Shown here: in pieces, positions 34,728 through 43,744 of the stretch
How positions within the stretch are numbered: the first letter of the stretch is position 1
How the letters are laid out: each line of letters starts with the position of its first letter
Assembly (NCBI GenBank): GCA_964586835.1
Contig: CAZPIC010000002.1
Location: 65,676-129,675 of the forward strand
Reading direction: 5' to 3'
DNA: 64,000 nt
Source of the DNA: CAZLYF01 sp964586835
Lineage (GTDB): Bacteria > Bacillota > Clostridia > Christensenellales > Aristaeellaceae
Notes under the pieces: generated by a model
Database searches by the model: none
What the model saw: only the letters and a program-made list of their open reading frames with translations
What the model was told of the DNA's origin: nothing
Program-made: the position numbers and the translations under genes

Positions 34728-35657
34728 TCACCGGCTTTTGTCGGCAAGCAGCGCATCGATTTCAACACGTGTTGGCATGGAGGGAGCGGTACCGGGCTTT
34801 GTGACCGACAACGCCCCCGTGGCATTGCCGTAACGAACCGCATCAAACAGGCTGCGACCTTCTGCAAGCGCCGTCACAAACCCTCCATTGAATGCGTCGC
34901 CCGCTCCTGTGGTGTCCACTGCCTGCACAGGGAATCCCGGAAGCAGCTGTGTTCTTGTTCCATCAGAAGCGAAGGCACCCCTCTCTCCCAGCGTGATGAC
35001 AACATTCTTCAAGCCTTTTCCATGCAAGACATCTGCGGCGCGCTTAGCGTCGGCCTCATTCCTCACAGCGACGCCGGTGAGCGTGTGTGTCTCGGTTTCG
35101 TTGGGGGTGATGAAGTCGAGCTTTCTATACATCTCGGCAGCAATCGGCGCAGCAGGCGCAGGGTTGAGCACCACCGTCACACCGGCACTGTAAGCCAGGT
35201 CAATGACGCTGTACAGCGCGTCGGGATTGATCTCCAGCTGCACCAGCAGAATACGGGCGTCAGTGATGAGGTCCCTGCAGCGCTGAACGTCTCCAGGCGT
35301 GATGTTCCCGCAGGCCCCGCTGACCACAACGATCTGGTTTTGCGCCGTGGCTTTGTCGACCATGATTAGGGCAACGCCTGTTTCCCTTTCCCGGTCACGT
35401 AGGATGAAGTCGCAGCGCATGTTTTCCTTCCTGTAAAAATCAAGGGCTACCTCCGCGAACACGTCATTGCCGACCTTCGTCACCAACGTCACTTCTGCGC
35501 CTGCGCGGTGGGCGGCAACAGCCTGATTAGATCCCTTCCCTCCTGCGCCCATGCTGAAGCTTGAACCCAAAAGGGTCTGTCCGGGGACAGGCAAGCCTTC
35601 CTGACGGCTCGTCAGGTCCACGACAAAGCTCCCGAAAACCACGATCCCCTTATTCAT
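34728..35657 (-). CDS. PfkB-family carbohydrate kinase (ribokinase-like)
   Basis: ATP-dependent sugar kinase, 309 aa, starting MNKGIVVFGSFVVDLTSR. Substrate and phosphate motifs of ribokinases: GSSFSMGAGGKGSNQAVAAHRAG near the N-terminus and the catalytic VDTTGAGDAFNGG near residue 250. PNETET and NAAGA-type elements are also present. It phosphorylates the imported sugar or a catabolic intermediate. It lies 10 bp behind the zinc dehydrogenase. The ribose-type importer and ribokinase similarity suggest a pentose or small modified sugar, but specificity cannot be read. Confidence 0.9.
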   Translation of the reverse strand: MNKGIVVFGSFVVDLTSRQEGLPVPGQTLLGSSFSMGAGGKGSNQAVAAHRAGAEVTLVTKVGNDVFAEVALDFYRKENMRCDFILRDRERETGVALIMVDKATAQNQIVVVSGACGNITPGDVQRCRDLITDARILLVQLEINPDALYSVIDLAYSAGVTVVLNPAPAAPIAAEMYRKLDFITPNETETHTLTGVAVRNEADAKRAADVLHGKGLKNVVITLGERGAFASDGTRTQLLPGFPVQAVDTTGAGDAFNGGFVTALAEGRSLFDAVRYGNATGALSVTKPGTAPSMPTRVEIDALLADKSR

Positions 35658-35667
35658 TGTCCCCCCG

Positions 35668-36711
35668 TTAGAAATCCACCAAGATCTTGATCCGACTGTC
35701 ATTGCGCGTATCGAACGCCTCAAAGGCCTGCTCCGCATCGCTGAATGCGAAGTGGTCCGTGATCATGGGCTTCAGGCGGATCCGGCCGTTTGCCAGCATA
35801 TCAAGGATCTTTCTTGCCATATTTGGTGTTCCTGCCGCGCCCACCAGCGTGCAGTTGCGCACGATCAGCCGGTCTAACATCACATGGTTCAGCTCCTGCT
35901 CATAGAAGGCAGGGATCACGAGGGTGCCGCTGGCTCTGAGCATCAAGAGTAGGTCATTAAAAAGCCTGGGATCGCCGGCTGTTTCGAGGATCACGTCCGC
36001 ACCCTTTCCTTCGGTTTCCTTCATGACCGTCTCATGCAGGTTTTCCCTGAGGGTGTTGACCACGACATCCGCCCCCATCTCCGTGCCGATCTTGAGCTTC
36101 TGGTCTTTCCGACCGGCCAGGATGATCCTGCCGGAGCCCAAGCCCCTGGCGCAAGCCATGCCGCCTAGGCCAATAGGCCCCGTCCCCACGACGAGCAGCG
36201 TCTTTCCCGGGCCCATGGGAGAGCGCAGCAACCCATACAAGCCGATGCTCGCGGGCTCGACCACAGCGGCTTCGTCAAGGCCCACATTATCCGGTACACG
36301 AAAGACAAGCCGTTCGGGCATGACCATGTACTCTGCAAAGGCGCCCGGCCAGGCATCCCGGATGGTCCCGATCGCACGGCCCCTTTCACAGCTTTGGTAC
36401 TCTCCACTCAGGCACCTTTCGCACTCGCCACACGAATATCCTGTGTCGCTGATGACCCTATCGCCCTTTTTCAGCCTCCAGGTCTCGCTTCCCACCTCTT
36501 CGACCACGCCGGACCACTCATGCCCGAGTCTCACCGGGTAAACAGGGTCGTTGCCTTCGCCAAGCTTCAGCGTCCCCTTCATGATAGAGACATCCGTCGC
36601 ACAGACGCCACAATGGACAACCCTTGCCAGCACCTCTCTTGGGCCTGGCCTGGGCTTTTCAACTTCTATCACTCTCAGTTCTCCGGGCGAATGGGCTACA
36701 AGCACCTTCAT
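35668..36711 (-). CDS. Zinc-dependent medium-chain dehydrogenase
   Basis: Polyol/threonine-type MDR, 347 aa from MKVLVAHSPGELRV. Catalytic zinc site: CGVCATD, RLGHEWSG and an acidic residue of VVEPASIG. Structural zinc lobe with four cysteines in CGECERCLSGEYQSC. NAD motif VVGTGPIGLGGMA. It would oxidise a secondary alcohol of the sugar. Located between an SDR and the kinase, all co-oriented, with a 77-bp gap before it. Confidence 0.91.
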   Translation of the reverse strand: MKVLVAHSPGELRVIEVEKPRPGPREVLARVVHCGVCATDVSIMKGTLKLGEGNDPVYPVRLGHEWSGVVEEVGSETWRLKKGDRVISDTGYSCGECERCLSGEYQSCERGRAIGTIRDAWPGAFAEYMVMPERLVFRVPDNVGLDEAAVVEPASIGLYGLLRSPMGPGKTLLVVGTGPIGLGGMACARGLGSGRIILAGRKDQKLKIGTEMGADVVVNTLRENLHETVMKETEGKGADVILETAGDPRLFNDLLLMLRASGTLVIPAFYEQELNHVMLDRLIVRNCTLVGAAGTPNMARKILDMLANGRIRLKPMITDHFAFSDAEQAFEAFDTRNDSRIKILVDF

Positions 36712-36788
36712 ACCAGTCACTCCTTTTTGATGATTCTTGGCCGTGCGCGCCGGCACGCGTACTTTCTCTGAAGAGCCGCAGCCCTCTG

Positions 36789-37577
36789 CTAAAAATCGCG
36801 CGTGTAACCGCAGATCCATCCTCCGTCGATGGTGACAATGGATCCTGTCATGTACTTTGCCTCCTCGCTGGCAAGAAAGCAGGTCATCGAAGCGATGTCG
36901 TCCGGTTCGCCGGGGCGCTTCATCGGGATGTGGGAGGTCATCCTTTCGGCTTTGACCGGGTCGGAGTAAAACAGCTTCTTCGTTCCCTCAAACAGGATGG
37001 ACCCGGGAGCGATCCCGTTGACGCGAATATCGTGTTCTGCCAGCTCAAGCGCCATGGCTTTCGTCAGGTTGAACACCCCAGCCTTGGCTGCGGTAAAGGC
37101 ACACTGAAGCCGCAGTGGCGTAAGTCCAACAATAGAGCCAATATTAATGATGCACCCGCCTCCACCCTGCCCAATCATTTGAAGCACTGCAGGTTTCGAG
37201 CAGTAATAGACTCCGTTCAGGTCGATGTTGATGATCCTCTCCCACAGGTCGTCATTATATTCATGGATGGGCCTGCGATCCTCCGGCCCGCCGTTGATCC
37301 CGGCGTTATTCACCAATACATCAATACGCCCAAAGCGTCGAACCGTCTCCTTGATCATAGCGGCGGCGCTTTCACGGATCCCCACGTCCGTCACCACCGC
37401 GCAAGCCTCTCCCCCCGTGGCTGTGATCTCTGCAACGACCTTCTCAAGCGTGGCTGCGGTGCGCCCCGCCACGACGACCCTCGCCCCATTGTCAGAGAAT
37501 TGCCTGGCCATGGCACTGCCAATGGCTCCTCCGCCTCCCGTGATGACAACCACCTTGTCGACAAGGTCTACTTTCAT
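36789..37577 (-). CDS. SDR-family protein with Phe in place of the catalytic Tyr
   Basis: 262-aa short-chain dehydrogenase. Cofactor motif TGGGGAIG, NNAG as VNNAGING, Ser in INIGSIVG. Thirteen residues on, where Y-x-x-x-K is expected, the sequence is F-T-A-A-K (CAFTAAKAGVFN); the codon is TTT. Ser and Lys are kept. The C-terminal PGSILFEGTKK and GGWICGYTRDF look normal. Either it uses an altered mechanism, or it is a non-catalytic binding partner, or the Tyr has been lost. It is the first catabolic gene behind the importer. Confidence 0.88.
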   Translation of the reverse strand: MKVDLVDKVVVITGGGGAIGSAMARQFSDNGARVVVAGRTAATLEKVVAEITATGGEACAVVTDVGIRESAAAMIKETVRRFGRIDVLVNNAGINGGPEDRRPIHEYNDDLWERIINIDLNGVYYCSKPAVLQMIGQGGGGCIINIGSIVGLTPLRLQCAFTAAKAGVFNLTKAMALELAEHDIRVNGIAPGSILFEGTKKLFYSDPVKAERMTSHIPMKRPGEPDDIASMTCFLASEEAKYMTGSIVTIDGGWICGYTRDF

Positions 37578-37644
37578 GGTGATATTCCCTTTCTATGCCA
37601 GATGTTTCTCAGGTTCTGCGTCTTCACGCAGAAAGCGTGCGGAG

Positions 37645-38637
37645 TTATTCGGATACCTTTCTGCTCTGGCGGAAAGTGTCAAAGAGGACCGCTCCGGCCA
37701 TCAGCGCACCCTGGACGCCTACACGCATCGTTCCGGGAAAGCCGAGAAAAATGATAGCGTTTTCAGCGACAAATACAAGGGTCACTCCGATGAGGACGCC
37801 CAAGGGTGAGGCTTTCCCGCCGCTGAGGCTGACGCCACCCACCACGCAGCCCGCGATTGCCCTGAACTCCCAGCCGTCTCCATTTTCGGGAAGCCCAAAA
37901 CCCATGTCCAGTGTCAGCAGAAGTCCAGCAACGCCCGACAGCATCGCAGAGAGAACATAGGCCTGAATTTGCTTGATCCGGGTGTCGATTCCCACCAGCA
38001 TCGCGACTTCTTTGTTGTCTCCGGTGGCAAGCATCCGGCGCCCCCAGAGTGTCTTCTTAATCAATACGAACGCGATTGCAAAAAAGACAAGCATGATCCA
38101 AAAATACAGCGGCATGCCAAAATAATTCGCATCGAAGGTATGGACCAGGGAAAACCCTTCAACGCCATAGAGATTGTACTGGTATTCCTTGATCAGAAGG
38201 TAGCGGGCTCCTCCCACCATATACATGGTGCCCATGGTTGCGATGAAGGACTGCAGACCAAACTGGACCACAAGCACGCCGTTGACCAAACCAATCACCA
38301 GGCAACACAGCAAAGCCACGAGGATGGCCTCTGTCGCACCCCAGCCAAACTCGACGATCAGCATGGGCATGATGATGCCCGCAAAGCCCGCGACCCGCCC
38401 CGTGGAGATGTCCACGTTGCCCGTCATCAGCGTCATGCTGGCTCCCAGCGCCGTGATGGCGATAAAAGGGATCTGTTTGAACATGGCTGAAAAATTGCGA
38501 ACGCTTAGGAAATCCGGGCGGATCAGCGTGGTGATCAGCATGATGATGGCCAGAGGCATGAACGCGCTGACTTCGTCCGTCTGGAACAGTCTGCGAAGCC
38601 CTCTGCTATCTTTCCTGACCAGGATCTGTCCCTGCAT
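37645..38637 (-). CDS. Sugar ABC transporter permease 2 (RbsC-like)
   Basis: Membrane permease of a CUT2-type importer, 330 aa, about 8-10 transmembrane helices. AAGGAGG lies before MQGQILV. Family elements: NVDISTGRVAGFAGI, GALVVQF-like GVLVVQFGLQSFIATMGTM and the conserved C-terminal EFRAIAGCVVGGVSLSGGKAS (ATPase-contact region). It forms the channel with the other permease, as in galactofuranose and AI-2 importers that use two different permeases. Fourteen bp behind the first permease. Confidence 0.92.
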   Translation of the reverse strand: MQGQILVRKDSRGLRRLFQTDEVSAFMPLAIIMLITTLIRPDFLSVRNFSAMFKQIPFIAITALGASMTLMTGNVDISTGRVAGFAGIIMPMLIVEFGWGATEAILVALLCCLVIGLVNGVLVVQFGLQSFIATMGTMYMVGGARYLLIKEYQYNLYGVEGFSLVHTFDANYFGMPLYFWIMLVFFAIAFVLIKKTLWGRRMLATGDNKEVAMLVGIDTRIKQIQAYVLSAMLSGVAGLLLTLDMGFGLPENGDGWEFRAIAGCVVGGVSLSGGKASPLGVLIGVTLVFVAENAIIFLGFPGTMRVGVQGALMAGAVLFDTFRQSRKVSE

Positions 38638-38651
38638 TTTCGTCTCCTCCT

Positions 38652-39653
38652 TCACACGCCGATCATGCGCCTGTTGTCCACGCGCTTGCGCAGGATATCC
38701 AGCAGGACAGACAACAGCAGGATGAAACCAATGAGCACCAGCTGCAGGTTTGTATCTATCTTCAGGATACGAAGCGCGTACCACAGCGTATGGAAGAGCA
38801 GCACCCCCAGCGCGGCACCATACATGGATCCGGTGCCTCCGGACATGCTGATGCCTCCGATCGCAACGCTGATGATCGCCCTGAACTCCCGTCCCGCCCC
38901 AAAGGTTGAACTTGCCGACGCGTTAACCAGGACATCAAAGAGCCCCCCAATGGCAGCGAAGATCCCGGAGACGATAAAGACCATCATCTTGACGCGTTTG
39001 ACGTTGATGCCCGTCATCTGTGCGGCTTCAACGTTTCCTCCCACCGCGCGCACGTTATATCCGAGTTTCGTGTTTCGAACAACGAGATCGCAGACCACAA
39101 TCAGCCCGATAAAGATGAAGAAAAGCCAGCTGAGGCCCAGGGGGCGGGCTCTGGTGAAGCCCGAGGTGCCCAGAGAGGTGATGGGCATGGAATAACCGTC
39201 GCTGATCGTCACCGCCAGCCCGTTGCAGATATATTGGGTCGCCAGCGTTGTGATCCAGGAGCTCAGGCGCAGCCTGGTCACGCAGAAACCATTCACCGCT
39301 CCCACCAGCGCTCCGGTGGCAAGGCCCACAAGGAGAGTGGGCACAATGCCAAAACCCCAATGGATACACGCGTACGCCGCCACAACACCGCTGATGGTTC
39401 CGTTCATACCAACCGACAGGTCGATTTCTCCAGACAGGATGACAAAGCCCTCTCCCAGCGTAGCAGCGCCGATGAAGATGGATCCTGTCAGGATGGAGGC
39501 AAAATACTTCCATGTAAAGAAGCTTGGCTTGATGGAAGTGGTGACAGCGCTGAGAATAATAATGGGAATGAGTACGCCGATTTCTGGGTTGAGAAGGAGT
39601 CTGGCCAGCGCACCTCCGCCCCGGGGCTTGTCTTGCTTGTTCGTTCTGGACAT
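38652..39653 (-). CDS. Sugar ABC transporter permease 1 (RbsC-like)
   Basis: 333-aa CUT2 permease. Blocks: EGFVILSGEIDLSVGMNGTISG, GFCVTRLRLSSWITTLATQYI, GREFRAIISVAIGGISMSGGTGS. N-terminal 20 residues are basic and cytoplasmic. GAGGTG precedes the ATG. Follows the ATPase gene by 28 bp. It works with the other permease, the double ATPase and the periplasmic-type binding protein. Confidence 0.92.
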   Translation of the reverse strand: MSRTNKQDKPRGGGALARLLLNPEIGVLIPIIILSAVTTSIKPSFFTWKYFASILTGSIFIGAATLGEGFVILSGEIDLSVGMNGTISGVVAAYACIHWGFGIVPTLLVGLATGALVGAVNGFCVTRLRLSSWITTLATQYICNGLAVTISDGYSMPITSLGTSGFTRARPLGLSWLFFIFIGLIVVCDLVVRNTKLGYNVRAVGGNVEAAQMTGINVKRVKMMVFIVSGIFAAIGGLFDVLVNASASSTFGAGREFRAIISVAIGGISMSGGTGSMYGAALGVLLFHTLWYALRILKIDTNLQLVLIGFILLLSVLLDILRKRVDNRRMIGV

Positions 39654-39681
39654 TTGCAGACACCTCTTTGTCCGTTATGGC

Positions 39682-41289
39682 TCAGGACAGCGTCTTGAAG
39701 GTGGTGGTCGCCATTTCCATCACTTGCGCTTCGTTTGCCTGTCCGCCGGGAAGCTCCCCAACAATTCGTCCTTCAGCCATCACGAGCAGGCGGTCGCTCA
39801 TTGCCATCAGTTCGGAAAGCTCGCTGGAGATCATCAAAATGGCCACGCCATCCTTTGCCATATCGTTGATAAGTCCGTAGATCTCGTTTTTTGCGCCTAC
39901 GTCGATTCCCTTCGTGGGCTCGTCGAGAACCATCAGTTCAGGCTCGCTGTTGAGTGAGCGGGCAATAACGACCTTCTGCTGGTTGCCGCCGGAAAGGGTC
40001 GCTACGCGGGTGGTGACGGATGGGGCCTTGATCCGCAAGCTTTTATGGAATTTCTTGACCCTCTTCAGCAGCAGTCGCCTGCTGACAAACGGGCCTCGGG
40101 CTACTGACCCCAGGTTGGAAATCCCCACGTTGTTGCAGATGTCCCAGACAAAGTTCAGCCCATATTTCTTACGGTCCTCGCTGACCATACCAATTCGCTG
40201 TCGCACCGCTCCGGCTGAGTTACGAATTCGCACGGGTCTTCCATTGATCAGAACCTTCCCCGCCTTGATCGGGAGCATCCCGAAAATAGCCATGCATGTT
40301 TCACTCCGGCCGGCGCCCACCAGTCCGGCCATCCCCACGACCTCACCCTTCCTCACCGAGAAGGACACTCCCTCGACCAGGTTGCGGTTCACCACATAGG
40401 GATGGGCAACTGTCAGATCTTCCACCCGGAGGACTTCCTCCCCCGGCTTTTGTTTTTCCTTGATGTACATGCTGGTCAGGTCGCGGCCAATCATGTCCTG
40501 GATGATGCGTTTGGGGTCATATTGGGCCTTTTCGTACATGGAGACATTTTTCCCGTCGCGCAGGATCGTGACCCGGTCTGTCAGTTCGAGAACCTCTGCC
40601 AGCTTGTGCGTCACAAAGATGATGCTGACGCCCCTCTCCCTCAGATGCCGCACAACACCAAAGAGTCTGGCAACGTCCACACTGGACAACGAGGTGGTGG
40701 GTTCGTCCAGGATAAGGATCTTGGGTTGCATCGCAAGCGCTCGCGCAACCATCAGCATCTGCTGCTGTCCAATGGACAGCTTTCGGATATCCGCCCGTGG
40801 ATTGAGGTCAATGTGATTGTCTTGCAGAAGCCGTTCTGTGGCCCGATACATCTCCCGAAAATTGACAAACGGCGTCTTTTTCTTTTTGTCCTTGGCAGCG
40901 TCCATCCGCAGGTCAAACATGTATATATTCTCAGCGACGCTGAAGTATTTGAGGATATTGATTTCCTGGGGTACATAGCCCACTCCCAGACGCATGGCGT
41001 CGTTTGGGCTTGTAGGCTTGATCTCATGGCCTTCAAGCAGCAGCTTCCCCGTATAGCTGCCGTAGGGATAGACACCGTTGAGGATTTTTAGCAGCGTAGA
41101 CTTCCCGGCGCCATTCTCACCAATCAGGCCCATCACCTCACCCCGGAGGACGTCCAGGCAAACGCCATCATTGGCGAGCACACCGGGAAACCTCTTCGTG
41201 ATATCGACTGCCTGCATCGCGTAGACAGACCTCACTGTACCGGAGTGCACGTCACCTACGCTCAGAGAAGCTGATTGGCTTGCGTCCAT
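39682..41289 (-). CDS. Sugar ABC transporter ATPase with two nucleotide-binding domains (RbsA-like)
   Basis: 535-aa CUT2 ATPase. First domain: Walker A GENGAGKST, signature LSIGQQQM and Walker B LILDEPTTS. Second domain: degenerate Walker A GLVGAGRSE (as usual in this family), signature LSGGNQQK and VLDEPTKGID. Start put at MDASQSASL, after an AGGGG site; the frame is open to 41367. Between this gene and the binding-protein gene lies an 8-bp stem-loop. Provides energy for sugar import. Confidence 0.93.
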   Translation of the reverse strand: MDASQSASLSVGDVHSGTVRSVYAMQAVDITKRFPGVLANDGVCLDVLRGEVMGLIGENGAGKSTLLKILNGVYPYGSYTGKLLLEGHEIKPTSPNDAMRLGVGYVPQEINILKYFSVAENIYMFDLRMDAAKDKKKKTPFVNFREMYRATERLLQDNHIDLNPRADIRKLSIGQQQMLMVARALAMQPKILILDEPTTSLSSVDVARLFGVVRHLRERGVSIIFVTHKLAEVLELTDRVTILRDGKNVSMYEKAQYDPKRIIQDMIGRDLTSMYIKEKQKPGEEVLRVEDLTVAHPYVVNRNLVEGVSFSVRKGEVVGMAGLVGAGRSETCMAIFGMLPIKAGKVLINGRPVRIRNSAGAVRQRIGMVSEDRKKYGLNFVWDICNNVGISNLGSVARGPFVSRRLLLKRVKKFHKSLRIKAPSVTTRVATLSGGNQQKVVIARSLNSEPELMVLDEPTKGIDVGAKNEIYGLINDMAKDGVAILMISSELSELMAMSDRLLVMAEGRIVGELPGGQANEAQVMEMATTTFKTLS

Positions 41290-41333
41290 ATCTCGAACCC
41301 CTGCCTCTCCTGTTTGTTCCCGGTTCCATGAAG

Positions 41334-41369
41334 CGGTGGGCCTGCGCCGCTCTGGGAACAAGCCCACCG
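41334..41369 (-). promoter_or_regulatory. Stem-loop between binding-protein and ATPase genes
   Basis: 8-bp stem CGGTGGGC/GCCCACCG (41334-41341 with 41362-41369), no T-run. Such intercistronic hairpins often protect the binding-protein part of the mRNA and lower expression of the downstream ATPase. Confidence 0.5.
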
Positions 41370-41407
41370 GTCTCTATGGAAGCCGCTTGTTTCAGACGGC
41401 TGTCGGA

Positions 41408-42430
41408 TTATTTAAAGAACTCCGCCACTTCACTGGCAATGGCCAGGTGATAGTCAATGCCGTTTTCCCCTTCGCCATCCAGTGTGACAATGGGGGCGAC
41501 CAGGTCCGTCCAGTAGGGAACCTCATTGCCCATGAAGATCTCGTTGAGGTATTCCATGGTCTTGTAGGCTTCCTGGTACAAGGGCTGTGCGACGAGCGCA
41601 GCGACCTTTCCCTGCTTGAGGTATTCCAGGTTGCCCACCGTAGCATCCATTCCGACCAGGACAAGCTCCCCGTCAGCCTTGCCAGCCTTGGTAGCGGCGT
41701 CGGCCCAGGTGATGGGGCTGTTGCCCGTCGTACCAAAAGCGCCGATGAGGTCAGGATTTGCTTGGATAATGCTCAGGTTGATGGCCGTTGCCTGGTCGGC
41801 AAAGCCTCCTTCAAGCTCCACGTCGAGAACCTTGATCTTAGAAAGGTCGTATTTATCGGCCAGTTCCTTCCAGGTGGCGGCAAAGGACTCAGAAGCGCTG
41901 TTCTCTGTAACGTTCTTTGTATTTTGTGTCAGAGCGACAGAGCCTTCCTTCCCACTGAGCTTCTCCGCCATCAGCTCAGCGACCTGCTTGCCGTAGAGCA
42001 CAGGATCGCAAGCCATGTTAAAGGCCAGGCCTTCCGGCGGCTCGCCATCATCCGTAAGGAGCTTAAAGTGCGGCGTGCCTACCACAAGACCATCCGCTCC
42101 AAGCCTCGCAAACGTTTCAAAGGCGCTGGAGTCCCCCGCCCAGAGCAGGAGCCCCTTGCCTCCTTCCGCTGCAAAGGCCTCAGCCGCAGCGTATACCTCG
42201 GCTGTGTCGCCCCCTTCCGTGCCGATCACCGTGGCATTCTTTCCGCGTTGATACCCAAAGCTCTCGGCGGCCTTTAGAAAGCCCAACTGCACAATGCGGT
42301 GAACGGGATGGTTGGTCATCATCATGCAAATCGCTACAGGGTAGTCGTCCGGGTTATAGTCCGCGGCAACCGCGGCTGTCATGGAGAGCAGCATGGCAAG
42401 AGTCGTGAGGGTCGCTAACAGTCTCTTCAT
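41408..42430 (-). CDS. Sugar ABC transporter substrate-binding protein (RbsB-like)
   Basis: Type I periplasmic-type binding protein, 340 aa, first gene of the 22-kb cluster. Signal peptide about 1-23 (ends AAVAA) with no lipobox cysteine. Mature part begins DYNPDDYPVAICMMMTNHPVHRIVQLGF and includes AAAEAFAAEGGKGLLLWAGD, GAFGTTGNSPITWADAA and VLVGMDATVGNLEYLKQGKVAALV, the last being the usual hinge and ligand region of the ribose/galactose family. AGGAGG lies 12 bp before the ATG. A 26-bp palindrome sits just upstream. Ligand unknown. Confidence 0.92.
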   Translation of the reverse strand: MKRLLATLTTLAMLLSMTAAVAADYNPDDYPVAICMMMTNHPVHRIVQLGFLKAAESFGYQRGKNATVIGTEGGDTAEVYAAAEAFAAEGGKGLLLWAGDSSAFETFARLGADGLVVGTPHFKLLTDDGEPPEGLAFNMACDPVLYGKQVAELMAEKLSGKEGSVALTQNTKNVTENSASESFAATWKELADKYDLSKIKVLDVELEGGFADQATAINLSIIQANPDLIGAFGTTGNSPITWADAATKAGKADGELVLVGMDATVGNLEYLKQGKVAALVAQPLYQEAYKTMEYLNEIFMGNEVPYWTDLVAPIVTLDGEGENGIDYHLAIASEVAEFFK

Positions 42431-42455
42431 GGGGGGTCAGTACCTCCTGTTTATT

Positions 42456-42481
42456 TTTATCACCATGCGCATGGTGATAAA
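42456..42481. promoter_or_regulatory. Perfect 26-bp palindrome, likely operator
   Basis: Half-site TTTATCACCATGC followed directly by its exact reverse complement. It lies 26-51 bp upstream of the first cluster gene and overlaps the place where a -10 or start of transcription is expected (a TTTACG with 16-17 bp spacing and TATTTA are visible on the minus strand). The size and symmetry fit a dimeric LacI/GntR-type repressor site. Confidence 0.7.
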
Positions 42482-43673
42482 TACATCTTGAGCGTTTCTC
42501 GTAAAGTAAGGCTCTGTGCCGGGTTCTCCCTGTCAGTAAACCCTCGAAAAGATCCCAACATTCGCCATGTGCGTAATCGCTCCCGCAATTTTCCAATACC
42601 CAAAGTTCTCATCGCAACGGGACTTCCGACACTCACCTTCGGATCAATCAACGCAACCTTTCTGCTGGCTTTCGGGTACCATACGCCATCCGCTGCCGCT
42701 TGTCAATACGCTGAGAAAAATCCCAAATTCGCCGGGAGATGAGCGGCTGTGATCCCTTTTAAGACCATAGCGCCGTTTCGGAAGCCTTGAAAAAAGGCAG
42801 AAAAAAAGGAGCCTGTAGATCATTTTCCTCCACGATCACCAAATCCCAACTTAACACAGAGAAGTCTCACGAAGGATAGATTCATGCCACCCGATGCAAA
42901 TATTCACTGGAGAGATTCCGCCCTATGTTATAGTGATGTCCTTAGCGAACAACGCGAAAAGAGCATCTCTTCCTTGACGATAGCCCCACCAAAAGTGATG
43001 TTTTGCTAGAAAGTCGAAACAAAAGCCCAGAAGGATCTGGAGAGACCGAATCTGCTGCGCCGTCCGATTCAGCACATCATCGTGCATCTGTGTCTATGCA
43101 ACCAGGTTCAATCAGGTCTGAATCTAAGGATCTGCTCTCGCCTTGGTCAATGCACCCACAGGCTCTAACCCACTCCATTTTGCACAACACAGCATGCTCT
43201 GCTTTTCTCCCCTTCTCACGCGGTGCGGAGTACTGTTCTTTGCAGCCACAAAGCGCCCAACACAACAAATACCGCAGCTCAGGTGAGTTTATCTGCATTC
43301 GCATAAACGTCAGCTTCGGCTATAAACGGCATGCTCTGCGTGGATTCAGACGGAGGCAAGGCGCCTGCTCCACAGGGTAACCGTCCTGCTGGGGAGAGTG
43401 CACAGAAGGGTTCGGAAAAAGCCTCATCGAATGCATAGTTCGATCCAAAGCGCGTCGTCCACTGACAGGTTCTCGAAGGTTCCAGCATTCATTCGCAAGG
43501 GCTGCTGGAGGTTAGCATCAATCGCAGCTTCAATTATTACGTAATTCCTCTCCCATGATTAGAGGTGCTTTCTGCTGCTGTAGCAGACAATACGTCATAA
43601 TCTAATGAAGAATCATTTCCAATTTTTATGACAGAATGCCTGAAAAACAGGTACAGGCACATTTTCTGCGGCG
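42482..43673. other. 1.2-kb divergent intergenic region, no gene supported
   Basis: Region between the two divergent sugar clusters. Frames of 60-120 codons occur on both strands, but none has a ribosome site or recognisable protein. Base composition is lower in GC than the genes around it. A short inverted repeat ATTAGA/TCTAAT flanks a small hairpin near 43560-43605. No regulator gene is seen here. Confidence 0.4.
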
Positions 43674-43702
43674 TTGACAACCCTTTCAACTTGCGGTATA
43701 CT
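43674..43702 (+). promoter_or_regulatory. Promoter of the polyol cluster
   Basis: TTGACA (43674-43679), 17-bp spacer, TATACT (43697-43702). A loose inverted repeat AGACA...TGTCT lies just downstream and could be a regulator site. Confidence 0.75.
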
Positions 43703-43744
43703 GCAGACAGTATTGAATATGACATTGTCTCTGGAGGGAATACA

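Noticed and set aside
42482..43673. Regulator or transposase gene in the divergent gap
   Set aside because: Frames up to 125 codons on either strand show no family motif and no ribosome site.
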